Positions 10,850 to 20,158 of a stretch of DNA of 64,000 bases are shown here, in pieces. The stretch is from Actinomycetes bacterium (GTDB lineage Bacteria > Actinomycetota > Acidimicrobiia > Acidimicrobiales > Microtrichaceae). The stretch spans positions 53,551-117,550 of the forward strand of contig JAKOVA010000123.1 in the NCBI GenBank assembly GCA_029782335.1, given 5' to 3'. Every line of letters starts with the position of its first letter. The first letter of the stretch is position 1. Both the position numbers and the translations under genes were made by a program. Below the pieces are notes generated by a model, which saw nothing but the letters and a program-made list of their open reading frames with translations, did no database searches and was not told the DNA's origin.

Positions 10850-11682
10850 ATCGGCGGACGGTGCCGCCACGATGGCGCCGGTGTCCTCTGTGCGGCGTGG
10901 CAGTTGGGACGGCTCCCCGCCGGCACGGGCGGCTGATGGACCAGCTGGCCGACTTGCTGGCCGACCTCGGCGGCGGTGCCGCCTGCCGATCGACCGCGGC
11001 AGCTCTGCATCAGTTTCCCGGGTACCGCCTCGAACGACCGTTCCACGTCGTGTTGGAGCGACCTCGGCGTCTCGTTCGGGTCAACCACCACCTGCACACC
11101 TCGACGGCGCTCGAGCGGGTCGACCTGTGCACCCTCGAGGGCGTCCGGGCGACCTCGCCCAGCCGAACGATCATCGACCTGGCCAGCCGCTCGACGCCCG
11201 ACCACACTCGGGCCCTGATCGCCTTCGCCACGGGAGCGGGCCTGACGAGTGTCGACCTGCTCTTCCGGCGCATTGCCGCACTCCGGTCACGCGGCCGCGC
11301 TGGCGTACGCCCGACGCTGGCCGTCCTGGCGAACATCGAGGCCGGGTCGAACCGTCCATCGTGGTTGGAGCGAGAGTTCCTCGAACTGCTCCAGAGCGCC
11401 GGCCTCCCGCGTCCGTCGACCGAGCAGGTGCTGGCCCGCCGTGGCACGCACTTGATCCGCGTCGACGCGCACTTCGACGGCACGCCGCTCGTCGTCGAGC
11501 TGCTCGGCTACGCCTTCCATCGCACGGTCATGCAGATGGAAACCGATGCCGAGCGACTCAACCGGCTGCAGATGGCCGGCTACGTCGTGCTCCAGTTCAC
11601 GTACCTGCAGGTTGCCGAGCGCCCGGACTGGGTGGTTGAGGAGGTCCGCGCCGCCCTCCACCACTTTTCGGTCGTGACATGA
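10831..11682 (+). CDS. DUF559-like (Vsr/REase-fold) protein with AbiEi-like N-terminal region
   Basis: C-terminal RPSWLEREFLELLQSAGLPRPSTEQVL...IRVDAHFDGTPLVVELLGYAFH...MQMETDAERLNRLQMAGYVVLQFTYLQV matches the actinobacterial DUF559 endonuclease-like pattern (E...D-x-H...E-L-x-G); start may be GTG 10831 or ATG 10936. Confidence 0.75.
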   Translation: MNLSRQDRRTVPPRWRRCPLCGVAVGTAPRRHGRLMDQLADLLADLGGGAACRSTAAALHQFPGYRLERPFHVVLERPRRLVRVNHHLHTSTALERVDLCTLEGVRATSPSRTIIDLASRSTPDHTRALIAFATGAGLTSVDLLFRRIAALRSRGRAGVRPTLAVLANIEAGSNRPSWLEREFLELLQSAGLPRPSTEQVLARRGTHLIRVDAHFDGTPLVVELLGYAFHRTVMQMETDAERLNRLQMAGYVVLQFTYLQVAERPDWVVEEVRAALHHFSVVT

Positions 11683-11711
11683 ATGGCACGTCGCCAACTT
11701 GTCACGACAAG
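11671..11711. repeat. 41-nt direct repeat copy 2
   Basis: GTCGTGACA-TGAATGG-CACGTCG-CC-AACTTGTCACGACAAG; conserved blocks have exactly the spacing of copy 1. Confidence 0.85.
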
Positions 11712-11783
11712 TTCGCTGTGGGCGGGTGTCAGCCAGTGCCCCGGCGGGGGGGTGGTCAGCCAGCTGCCCTGGCGGGGGGTGGG

Positions 11784-12059
11784 TCAGCCGCCGGCGACGG
11801 CGGGGATGATGCTGACGGTGCTGCCGGCGGGGACGGGCGTGTTCAGCCCATCGAGGTAACGCACGTCGTCGTCGGCGACGAAGACGTTGACGAACTTGCG
11901 CAGCGCGCCGTCCTCGTCGAGCAGGCGGTCACGAAGGCCCGGGTTGGCCGCATCGAGGTTGTCGATCACCTCGGTCAGCGTGGCCCCCTCGACCTGCAGG
12001 CTCGGCGCGCCACCGGTGAGCGGGCGCATCGTGGTGGGGATTCGAACGGTCACGGCCAT
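11784..12059 (-). CDS. MoaD/ThiS family ubiquitin-like protein
   Basis: 91 aa; MAVTVRIPTTMRPLTGG...VNVFVADDDVRYLDGLNTPVPAGSTVSIIPAVAGG with C-terminal Gly-Gly. Confidence 0.85.
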   Translation of the reverse strand: MAVTVRIPTTMRPLTGGAPSLQVEGATLTEVIDNLDAANPGLRDRLLDEDGALRKFVNVFVADDDVRYLDGLNTPVPAGSTVSIIPAVAGG

Positions 12060-12110
12060 GGGCAGAAATGCTACCGACTTGATCGGGAATTGGCCGTGGG
12101 GGTGCGCCGA

Positions 12111-13592
12111 TCAGCGGGGAGCTGTCGGGCGCCGGTCGGCCCACGGCGCGGCAGCCTCCAGCTGGGCGGCCACCCGCACCAGCAGCGGTTCGGCGGCGAA
12201 CCCGCCCACCAGTTGCACGCCGACGGGCAGGCCGCCGGCCGTCCAGTGCAGCGGCAGGCTGACGGCCGGCTGGCCGGTGCTGTTGAACTGGGCGGTGAAC
12301 AGCAGGTACTCCAGCACGTGCTCGGTCAGCTGCGGATTGGTCGGGCTGATGTAGCCGATCGGCGCCGGGGGCTTGGCCAGCACCGGGCTGACCAGCAGGT
12401 CGAAGCCCGGGCGCCCGTCCAGCGGGTGCCACCATTCGAGCATCCGTCGTGACCAGGCGTGCATGGTGGTGACGGCATCGAGGTACTGGGCGGCGGACAT
12501 CGCCGCACCGATCTCGGCGTAGAGCAGGTTGTGGGCCTCGTAATGCTCGTCGGTCACGGGGAAGCCGGCGATCGACTCGAACCACGCCTTGTCCGCCGCC
12601 GAGCAGGCCATGACGACTGCGGAGAAGGCGCCACGGAACTCGTCGGCCGTCAGCGCATCGGGCCAGGCCTCCTCGACGTGATGGCCGAGCGACTCCAGCA
12701 GCCGGCCGGCCCCCTCGGCGGCGGCCACGCACTCCGGACCCACGGCGTCGCCGAGGGACCGCCCGCTGAACACACCGATGCGCAGCCGACCCGGATCGGC
12801 GCCGACCTCGGCCGACAGCGGGCCGGCGAGTGGCGGGGCGATGTACGGGTCGCCGGGCTCGTAGCCGATCATCACATCGAGTGCCGCCGCCGTGTCCCGG
12901 ACGGTGCGGGTCACCACCCCGTCGGTGGTGCAGCCGGCCCACGACTCGCCGACGGCCGGGCCGCTGCTGATCCGGCCGCGTGACGGCTTCAACCCGACCA
13001 GCCCGCACGCCGAGGCGGGGATGCGGATCGACCCGCCGCCATCGCCGGCGTGCCCGATGGCGACGATGCCGGCGGCGACGGCTGCGGCGGACCCGCCAGA
13101 GCTTCCACCCGTGGAGTGCGCGGGATTCCACGGGTTGCGGCAGGCCCCGTAGGCCAGCGACTCGGTGCTGATGATCGTGCCCAGCTCGGGAACGTTGGTC
13201 CGCCCGATGCTGACGAATCCGGCGCGCCGCAGCCGACGGTAGAGGTAGGAGTCCTCCGGCGCCCGGTAGCCGAGCTGGCGCATCAGCCGGGTCCCGAAGT
13301 GCATCGGTTCGCCGGCCTGGGCGCACCCCAGGTCCTTGATGACCATCGGGACCCCGGCGAACGGTCCCCAGGCAGCCGGCCCGCCCGCATCGACTGCGGC
13401 GGCCTCGGCCCGGGCGGCCTCGTGGCGCGGGTGGATGATGGCGTTGAGCGTCGGGTTCCATCGCTCGGCCGCGGCGATGGCAGCGTCGACCAGCTCGGTG
13501 GCGGTGACCTCGCCTCGGCGGATCAGGTCGGCCTGGGCGACACCGTCGAGGTGGGAGAGCTCGCCGGGCGCCGTGGACTCGGGTGCGGTCAT
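12111..13592 (-). CDS. Amidase (amidase signature family)
   Basis: [14 protein letters not shown]...[53 protein letters not shown] at 13592. Confidence 0.93.
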   Translation of the reverse strand: MTAPESTAPGELSHLDGVAQADLIRRGEVTATELVDAAIAAAERWNPTLNAIIHPRHEAARAEAAAVDAGGPAAWGPFAGVPMVIKDLGCAQAGEPMHFGTRLMRQLGYRAPEDSYLYRRLRRAGFVSIGRTNVPELGTIISTESLAYGACRNPWNPAHSTGGSSGGSAAAVAAGIVAIGHAGDGGGSIRIPASACGLVGLKPSRGRISSGPAVGESWAGCTTDGVVTRTVRDTAAALDVMIGYEPGDPYIAPPLAGPLSAEVGADPGRLRIGVFSGRSLGDAVGPECVAAAEGAGRLLESLGHHVEEAWPDALTADEFRGAFSAVVMACSAADKAWFESIAGFPVTDEHYEAHNLLYAEIGAAMSAAQYLDAVTTMHAWSRRMLEWWHPLDGRPGFDLLVSPVLAKPPAPIGYISPTNPQLTEHVLEYLLFTAQFNSTGQPAVSLPLHWTAGGLPVGVQLVGGFAAEPLLVRVAAQLEAAAPWADRRPTAPR

Positions 13593-13639
13593 CCCCGAAC
13601 TGTAGGGGCGCAGGCGGCGTCGAGTCGTAGCCTCTCGGC

Positions 13640-14626
13640 GTGCGTGTGGTCGCAGCTGCCGACAAGTTCCGCGGCTCGGCCAGCGCGGCCCAGGTGGTGG
13701 AGGCCATCGGCGCGGCCTGCTGGGAGTTGGGCCACGACTGCGTCGAGGTACCGATGGCGGACGGCGGCGAGGGGACACTGGAGGTGCTCGGGGGGCCGAC
13801 TCGCCAGTCGGTGGTCACCGGTCCCCTGGGCGATCCGGTCACGGCGGCCTGGCGGCTGAGCGGTGGGGTCGCCGTGATCGAGATGGCGGCCGCGTCCGGG
13901 CTCGAACTGGTGGGCGGGCGCTCCGGCAACGATGCCCTGGCCGCCACCACGACGGGCACCGGCGAACTGATCGACCAGGCGCTCGATGCCGGAGCACGCA
14001 CGATCATCGTCTGCCTGGGCGGGTCGGCCACCACTGACGGGGGCCTCGGCGCGGTGCGGGCGATCACCGCGCCGGCCCGGCTGCGCCGGGTGGAGCTCCT
14101 GGTGGCCTGCGACGTCGACACCGCCTTCGTCGACGCCGCCGCCGTCTTCGGCCCGCAGAAGGGGGCCAGCCCGGCCCAGGTTCGCCTGCTCACCGCCCGC
14201 CTGGAGCGCCTCGCCCAGGTCTACCGCCACGACTACGGCATCCACCTCGAGGGTGTGACCGGGGCCGGCGCGGCGGGCGGGTTGGCCGGAGGTCTCGCCG
14301 CGCTGGGCGGGCGGCTGGTGCCCGGCTTCGACCTCGTGGCCGACCGGGTCGATCTCCACGACAAGCTGGCCGGTGCCGATCTGGTCATCACCGGCGAGGG
14401 CCATCTCGACGCGCAGAGCTTCGCCGGGAAGGTGGTCGGCGGGGTGGCGGCCATGGCCGCCGACTGCGGAGTCGAGGTGGCCGCGGTGGTGGGACGATCC
14501 GATGACGAGGTGCGCGACCGGATCCGCCACGTCAGCCTGGTCGAGCGGTACGGCGAGGAGCGAGCTCTGGCCGAGCCGCTCGGCTGCATCCGCCGCGCCA
14601 CGGCGGAGCTGCTGAGCGGAGGCTGA
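13640..14626 (+). CDS. Glycerate kinase
   Basis: MRVVAAADKFRGSASAAQVVEAI...PMADGGEGTLEVL, CLGGSATTDGGLG, LVITGEGHLDAQSFAGKV. Confidence 0.9.
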   Translation: MRVVAAADKFRGSASAAQVVEAIGAACWELGHDCVEVPMADGGEGTLEVLGGPTRQSVVTGPLGDPVTAAWRLSGGVAVIEMAAASGLELVGGRSGNDALAATTTGTGELIDQALDAGARTIIVCLGGSATTDGGLGAVRAITAPARLRRVELLVACDVDTAFVDAAAVFGPQKGASPAQVRLLTARLERLAQVYRHDYGIHLEGVTGAGAAGGLAGGLAALGGRLVPGFDLVADRVDLHDKLAGADLVITGEGHLDAQSFAGKVVGGVAAMAADCGVEVAAVVGRSDDEVRDRIRHVSLVERYGEERALAEPLGCIRRATAELLSGG

Positions 14627-14635
14627 CGGAATCCG

Positions 14636-15301
14636 TCAGGTGCCGGCGGTCGCCGTGCTGCCGCCACCCGCCGTCGTGTCGGACGTGGTGCTGCTGGCCC
14701 CGGCGCACATCTTCTGCAGCGTCTTGCCGGCCTTGTCCGATCCGAGCATGACGATGACCCCGGTGCCGGCGTCGGGCTTCGGGTCGAGCGCCAGCGTGGC
14801 AGGCTGCTCCTTCGGATCGCCCTTGATGCACATGTCGCGCTTGACGGCGAGCGCCACCTTCTGGGCGGCGGTGTTGCCGGACACGTAGTAGACGACTGTG
14901 GTGGTCAGCTTGGTGGACGAGGAGATGGGCGTGCTGGTCGTGTAGCCCTTGTCCTTCAGCAGGTTGCTGGCCAGCTTGGCGACGCCGGAGGTCGGTGACG
15001 CGTTGGCCACCTGGACCGGCGAGCCCTTGATCGACGGTGTCAGCGTGCCGGCGTCGGTGCTGGGGGTGCCGCCGCTGGTGTCGGCGGTGCCTCCCGTGCC
15101 GAGATCGACGGTCGTGCTCAGCGTGGTGTTCAGCGCCGGCACCGTGTCCTGCGGCTTGGTCGTGGTGCCGTCGTCGTCGCTCAACTTCTTCAGCACCAGC
15201 AGCCCGAGGATGACGGCGACGACGGCGACTCCAATGGCGACGGTCGAGCCCATGGGCAGGCCGCTGCGGCCGGCGGGCTTCGAGGGTTGCTCGGCACTCA
15301 T
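14636..15301 (-). CDS. LytR C-terminal domain membrane protein
   Basis: N-terminal TM; VQVANASPTSGVAKLASNLLKDKGYTTS... typical LytR_C pattern. Confidence 0.75.
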   Translation of the reverse strand: MSAEQPSKPAGRSGLPMGSTVAIGVAVVAVILGLLVLKKLSDDDGTTTKPQDTVPALNTTLSTTVDLGTGGTADTSGGTPSTDAGTLTPSIKGSPVQVANASPTSGVAKLASNLLKDKGYTTSTPISSSTKLTTTVVYYVSGNTAAQKVALAVKRDMCIKGDPKEQPATLALDPKPDAGTGVIVMLGSDKAGKTLQKMCAGASSTTSDTTAGGGSTATAGT

Positions 15302-15327
15302 CGTGGTGCTCCTTTGTCCGGTATCGA

Positions 15328-15654
15328 TTAGGCGCGAGACGTCGACCCGGCCTCGGCGGACGTGCCGTCGAGGTGGGCCCGACGACGCCGTTCTCTCCCC
15401 CGCCGCAAGCGGCGGACCACGAGTGGATCGAGATCCAGCGCCGCCGGGTGGTCGATGACCCGGCTGAGTTCGAGATTGTAGTCCTCCAGCGAGCAGCCGA
15501 ACCGCGCCCGGACGGTTTCCACCTTGTCGCCGTCCTCGGTGAACCAACGGCCTTCGAAGCGCAACATGGCCACGGCGCGCTCGGAGAGTGCGGCCGGATG
15601 GTCACCGGGCAGGGCGGGTGCGGATTCGGAGACGCGATCGTCGGGGGAACTCAC
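15328..15654 (-). CDS. DUF3263 family protein
   Basis: LSERAVAMLRFEGRWFTEDGDKVETVRARFGCSLEDYNLELSRVIDHPAALDLDPLVVRRLRRGRERRRR. Confidence 0.8.
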   Translation of the reverse strand: MSSPDDRVSESAPALPGDHPAALSERAVAMLRFEGRWFTEDGDKVETVRARFGCSLEDYNLELSRVIDHPAALDLDPLVVRRLRRGRERRRRAHLDGTSAEAGSTSRA

Positions 15655-15712
15655 CGGTACAGCCTGCCCGTTACGCAGGTGTAATTACAAGTAGGGCATC
15701 CGAGCCGTTGGC

Positions 15713-16360
15713 GTGACCGACCTACGCTGGGCGGCCGTGGACCACCGCCCGTTCCTGATCGGCGTCGCCGGCGGATCGAGCTCGGGAAAGACGACGGTCA
15801 GCGAACGGCTGGCCGCGCTCGCCGGCAGCGCGGCGGTGGCACTGATCAAGCTCGACTCGTACTACGTCGACCATCCGGAACTGCCCGTCGAACAGCGGGC
15901 GATGGTGAACTACGACCACCCCGACGCCTTCGACTGGCAGTTGCTCAACGATCATGTGGCCGCGCTCACCGCCGGGGCCAGCGTGCCGGTCCCGGTGTAC
16001 GACTACGTCCACCACCGCCGCGGCGACGAGGTCCGCACCATCCACCCTGCCCGGATCATCGTCGTCGACGGCATCCTCGTGCTCGCCGAGCCGGTGCTGC
16101 GTGACCGCTTCGACCTCAAGGTGTTCGTCGATGCCGAGGCGGACATCCGCTTCATCCGCCGGCTGCGCCGGGACATGGTCGAGCGTGGTCGCAGCGCCGA
16201 CAGCATCATCGAGCAGTATCTGACGACGGTGAAACCGTGCCACGAGCAGTTCATCGAGCCGAGCAAGCGCTACGCCGACGTGATCATCCCCCACGGCGGG
16301 CGCAACGAGGCCGCGCTCGACGTCCTGCTGGCCCGGGTGCGTGAACTCGCCGACGTGTGA
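15713..16360 (+). CDS. udk: Uridine kinase
   Basis: P-loop GVAGGSSSGKTTVSERL; LDSYYVDHPELPVEQRAMVNYDHPDAFDWQLL. Confidence 0.9.
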   Translation: MTDLRWAAVDHRPFLIGVAGGSSSGKTTVSERLAALAGSAAVALIKLDSYYVDHPELPVEQRAMVNYDHPDAFDWQLLNDHVAALTAGASVPVPVYDYVHHRRGDEVRTIHPARIIVVDGILVLAEPVLRDRFDLKVFVDAEADIRFIRRLRRDMVERGRSADSIIEQYLTTVKPCHEQFIEPSKRYADVIIPHGGRNEAALDVLLARVRELADV

Positions 16361-16415
16361 TGCCCCCAGGGCTGACCCCATTGCCACGGCGACGGGTCGG
16401 GCCTACCATGCGCGG

Positions 16416-17543
16416 ATGCGACGGTTCCGTGTCGCCGCCGCCGTCGGCGCCCTGGTGTGCTCGACGATCGTGCCGGCGCTCCCCACGGCTGCTGCACCTG
16501 CTCGGCCCCAGGTGGCCGGCCCGGCGCTCCACGTCGAGCAGTTGGTCACCGGCCTGTCGATCCCGTGGGACGTGGCGCCCACGGCCGACGGTCTGCTGTA
16601 CACCGAGCGGGCCGGACGGGTCTGGTTCCGCACCACCGGCGGCGTCGCCCGGCGGATCGCCGCGTGGATGGGTGACCTGTGGGTGTCCGGTGAGACCGGG
16701 CTGATGGCCATCGCCATCGACCCGGCCTTTGCCAGCAACCGTCGGGTGTACACCTGCCAGGGGACCACGGACCGGTACAACACGGTGCAGGTGGTGGCGT
16801 GGAGGATGGACGCCGGCTACACCCGGATGATCCGGGTCAACGACCCGCTCGTCGGCGGGATCGATGGGCGATCCGGTCGTCACGGCGGGTGCCAGTTGCG
16901 CTTCGACACGGCCGGTCGCCTGCACATCGGCACGGGCGACGCGGCGTACGGCACCAACCCGCAGAACCGGTGGTCACTGGCAGGCAAGACGCTGCGGGTC
17001 AACCGGTTCACCGGCGCCGGCGTGTCCGGCAACCTCACCTACGGCGACCACCGCATCTACACCATCGGACACCGCAACGTGCAGGGTCTGGCCGTGGCCC
17101 CGGACGGGACGATGTACGAGGTCGAGCACGGCACCGATCGGGACGACGAGATCAACGTGCTGATCGCTCGGCGCAACTACGGCTGGAACCCGGTGCCCGG
17201 GTACAACGAGACCCGCCCGATGACCGACCTGGTGCGCTACCCGACGGCCGTGCGCGCCGTGTGGACGTCGGGGTACCCGACCGTGGCTACCAGCGGCGCG
17301 GCCTTCCTGGTCGGTTCGCAGTGGGGGGCGTACAACGGCGCGCTGGCCGTGGCCTGCCTGAAGGGCAGCCAGCTGCGCATCTTCCGGATCGTCAACGGAG
17401 CGGTCGTCAGCCAGTGGATCCCGGCCGAGCTCGACCACACCTACGGCCGGTTGCGCGCCGCCGAGCTCGGGCCGGACGGGGCGTTGTACGTCACCACCAG
17501 CAACGGAAGCGCCGACTCGATCCTGCGGATCACGCCGGCCTGA
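16416..17543 (+). CDS. PQQ-dependent sugar dehydrogenase-like (glucose/sorbosone dehydrogenase family)
   Basis: Signal peptide; VTGLSIPWDVAPTADGLLYTERAGRV, GHRNVQGLAVAPDGTMYEVEHGTDRDDEINVL; start MRRFRVAA at 16416. Confidence 0.88.
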   Translation: MRRFRVAAAVGALVCSTIVPALPTAAAPARPQVAGPALHVEQLVTGLSIPWDVAPTADGLLYTERAGRVWFRTTGGVARRIAAWMGDLWVSGETGLMAIAIDPAFASNRRVYTCQGTTDRYNTVQVVAWRMDAGYTRMIRVNDPLVGGIDGRSGRHGGCQLRFDTAGRLHIGTGDAAYGTNPQNRWSLAGKTLRVNRFTGAGVSGNLTYGDHRIYTIGHRNVQGLAVAPDGTMYEVEHGTDRDDEINVLIARRNYGWNPVPGYNETRPMTDLVRYPTAVRAVWTSGYPTVATSGAAFLVGSQWGAYNGALAVACLKGSQLRIFRIVNGAVVSQWIPAELDHTYGRLRAAELGPDGALYVTTSNGSADSILRITPA

Positions 17544-17555
17544 TCCGCGTGATGC

Positions 17556-18206
17556 TCAACCCGTGACGCCGAGGTAGCGCAGCACCGCGACGACCCGGCG
17601 GTTGTGGTCCAGATCCTCGATCAGGCCGAGCTTGTCGAGGATGTTGCGCACGTGGACCTCCACCGTCCGCTCCGACAGGTACAGCCGGCGGGCGATGCCG
17701 GCGTTGCTCAGCCCCTCGGCCACCAGTGCCACCACCTGGCGCTCGCGCTCGGACAGGCCGACCTCGGCGAGGGCGTCGTCCTTCGGGCGAAGCAGCTTGG
17801 CCACGACCGCTGGATCGATCACGCACTCGCCTGCCGCCACCCGTCGCACGGCGTCGACGACGGCGGCCGGATCCATGACCCGGTCCTTCAGCAGGTACCC
17901 GACCTTGCCGACCCCCGAGGCGATCAGCGGTGCCACATCCTCGGCTTCGATGAACTGCGACACGATCAACGCCGCGCACTGTCGGTGCAGCGAACGGATC
18001 TCGTCGGCCAGGCGGAGGCCCTCGTCCCGAAGTGTCGGCGGGAGCCGGACGTCCAGGATGGCGACATCCGGCTGGGCGTGCGCGACGAGCGCCCGGGCGG
18101 CGGCGTAGTCGGCGGCAACGCCGACGATCTCGAAGCCGGCCTGTTCGAGGATGGTGACCAGTCCCTGACGAGTCAGGAGCTGGTCCTCGGCCACCATCAC
18201 CCGCAC
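17556..18206 (-). CDS. LuxR/NarL-type response regulator
   Basis: REC domain ([12 protein letters not shown]...[10 protein letters not shown]...[10 protein letters not shown]) and HTH ([45 protein letters not shown]). Confidence 0.92.
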   Translation of the reverse strand: MRVMVAEDQLLTRQGLVTILEQAGFEIVGVAADYAAARALVAHAQPDVAILDVRLPPTLRDEGLRLADEIRSLHRQCAALIVSQFIEAEDVAPLIASGVGKVGYLLKDRVMDPAAVVDAVRRVAAGECVIDPAVVAKLLRPKDDALAEVGLSERERQVVALVAEGLSNAGIARRLYLSERTVEVHVRNILDKLGLIEDLDHNRRVVAVLRYLGVTG

Positions 18207-18481
18207 GGGATCACCGCCTCCACCTCTGGACCGCCGCCGAGACGGCCGCCGAGCGCGGCGATCAAGTCGGGCAGCACCCCGTCCGCCCCGGCGCGACGCT
18301 CGGCGACATCGGACGAGATGGTCAGCTGGCCGTGGGTGACGACGGCATGCAGCCGGCGCGCCCCATGGCCGACCGCCTCGGCAAGGACGGCGTAGGCGGC
18401 ACGCTCCACCTCCGGCGCCAGGCGGGTGGTGGGCAGCCCGCTCAGTTCGACGGCTGCGCATCCGAGCTGACGCTCAACCCA
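18197..18481 (-). pseudogene. Truncated histidine-kinase C-terminus (HATPase-like remnant)
   Basis: Frame downstream of TAG (18482-18484) reads ...[87 protein letters not shown], resembling the tail of NarX/DesK-type kinases; no HisKA_3 or sensor part. Confidence 0.6.
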
Positions 18482-18588
18482 CTACGTGACAACACGCACC
18501 ACCGACCGGCCACCGTCCCGAACCGATTGCGCCTGCGCCGACCGCCCCCCTCGCCACGCTACTTCGGTCGCTGGCATGCTGGGCGCGG

Positions 18589-19359
18589 GTGGAGCACCAC
18601 GACGACGTCATGAGCCAGCTACCCGAGGACGTACGCGCCTACCTCGACGAGCTGGTCCGCCGGTGTGTCGAGGTGATCGGCAACGATCTGCTCGGCGCAT
18701 GGCTCCTCGGCAGCGCCGCGCACGGCGCGTACGAGCACGGCACCAGCGACATCGACGTGATGCTCGTCACCGGGTCGAGGTGGCCGGAGGACGACCGTCG
18801 GCGGCTCGGTGGCCGCCTCGTCCATCCGGAGTTCCCGTGCCCGACCTCAGGTCTGGAGCTGGTCTGGTACGCCGCGGCGGACCTCGCACCGATCGATGAT
18901 CCCGTCTGGTACCAGCTGAACGTCAACGGTGGCCTGCAACGGGCCTCGATGATCAGCCTCGCTCCTGACGATTCACCGAACTACTGGTCCGTCCTCGATC
19001 TGGCGGCGGCCCGACAGGTGGGTGTGACGCTGTACGGCGCTGCGGCCGACGCGACCATTCCTGCCGTTCCGGCAGCGCGCCTGCACCAGGCCATTGCCGA
19101 GTCGCTGGCCTGGCACGACGCCGCCGACGCCGGCTCGCCGAACCGGGTGCTCAACCTGGCCCGGCTGATCGTCCTGCTGGAGGAGGGTCGATGGCTGTCC
19201 AAGCCGGCCGGTGCGGTGCACCTGGGACGGCAGGAGCCGAAGTTCCGACCGGCGCTCGATGAGGCCGCGCTGGCGCGCGCCGAGGGGCGGTGGATGGATC
19301 CGGCCCTCGCCGCACCGCTGAGCGAGCGCGTCGCCGGTTTGCTGGACGGCGGCCGCTGA
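18589..19359 (+). CDS. Nucleotidyltransferase (ANT/aadA-like, DUF4111-type C-terminus)
   Basis: GAWLLGSAAHGAYEHGTSDIDVMLV (GSxxxG...SDID). Confidence 0.75.
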   Translation: MEHHDDVMSQLPEDVRAYLDELVRRCVEVIGNDLLGAWLLGSAAHGAYEHGTSDIDVMLVTGSRWPEDDRRRLGGRLVHPEFPCPTSGLELVWYAAADLAPIDDPVWYQLNVNGGLQRASMISLAPDDSPNYWSVLDLAAARQVGVTLYGAAADATIPAVPAARLHQAIAESLAWHDAADAGSPNRVLNLARLIVLLEEGRWLSKPAGAVHLGRQEPKFRPALDEAALARAEGRWMDPALAAPLSERVAGLLDGGR

Positions 19360-19408
19360 CCGCCCCCGTCGGCAGCGTGCGAAGACCCACCGCTAGCCTG
19401 ACCGCCGC

Positions 19409-19484
19409 GCCGGGTTAGCTCAGTCGGTAGAGCACTTGACTTGTAATCATGTGGTCGCGAGTTCGATTCTCGCACCCGGCTCCA
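19409..19484 (+). tRNA. tRNA-Thr (anticodon TGT)
   Basis: GCCGGGT...ACCCGGC acceptor, D-loop TTAGCTCAGTCGGTAGAGC, anticodon loop CTTGTAA (TGT at 19442-19444), T-arm GCGAGTTCGATTCTCGC, encoded CCA. Confidence 0.97.
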
Positions 19485-19524
19485 ACGGGTCCCGGCCCGT
19501 GAGGGCGACGCTGGGCCATCGTCG

Positions 19525-20118
19525 TCACGCAGGCGACCAGGCGGGGTCCCGACCGAGCAGGCCGAGCAGACGATCGAGGTCGGTGCCGTCGTCCACGGCA
19601 ACGGCGTGGGCAAAGCTGGCACCCGGGGAGCGCACCGCGTCCGTGTCGGGGATGGACTGCGCCATCGGGAGGCAGGCGCGCACCGCGTCAGGGTCGGGGA
19701 GGTAGTCGACGCCAAGTGTCCTGGCGAAGTCCCACCCGTGCACGACTGAGTCGATCAGGTGCATGGTCAGGGCGACCCGGCGAGGAAACGTCCCGAAGGT
19801 GTTGATCGCCATCTCCGGCGCCGCGCCGACAACGAACGCCTTGATCACGTCGTCGACCGAGCGGCGGTAGCGCAGGACCAGGTCGTCGCTGTCGGCCAGC
19901 GAAGCCGCCGTGGTCCAGTCCGTGGCGCTGCCGCGACGAGCAGCCAGGGCGAATGCCGTGTTCTCGCTGATCTGATGACGCAACAGGTCGGCCAGGTTCC
20001 ATCCCGCGCAGGGCGTGGGGCGGCTCAGATCGGTCGCCGAACTCCCGGCGAGCACGTGGTCGACGATCGCCAGGCTCCGCCGGTCAAGAGCAATCAGGGC
20101 ATCCAACGGCTCGGCCAC
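19525..20118 (-). CDS. TIGR03086-like / mycothiol-dependent maleylpyruvate isomerase-type (DinB-like) protein
   Basis: LIALDRRSLAIVDHVLAGSSATDLSRPTPCAGWNLADLLRHQISENTAFALA...VVHGWDFARTLG; GTG at 20118. The long ORF 19525..20745 is a frameshift fusion. Confidence 0.8.
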   Translation of the reverse strand: MAEPLDALIALDRRSLAIVDHVLAGSSATDLSRPTPCAGWNLADLLRHQISENTAFALAARRGSATDWTTAASLADSDDLVLRYRRSVDDVIKAFVVGAAPEMAINTFGTFPRRVALTMHLIDSVVHGWDFARTLGVDYLPDPDAVRACLPMAQSIPDTDAVRSPGASFAHAVAVDDGTDLDRLLGLLGRDPAWSPA

Positions 20119-20158
20119 AGGTGCGAGCCTACGAGGCCGTCCTGGAGCGCCGGGCGCG

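Noticed and set aside
19486-19501. Hairpin ACGGG-TCCCGG-CCCGT after tRNA-Thr as a terminator
   Set aside because: Only a 5-bp stem with no U-tract; too weak to call.
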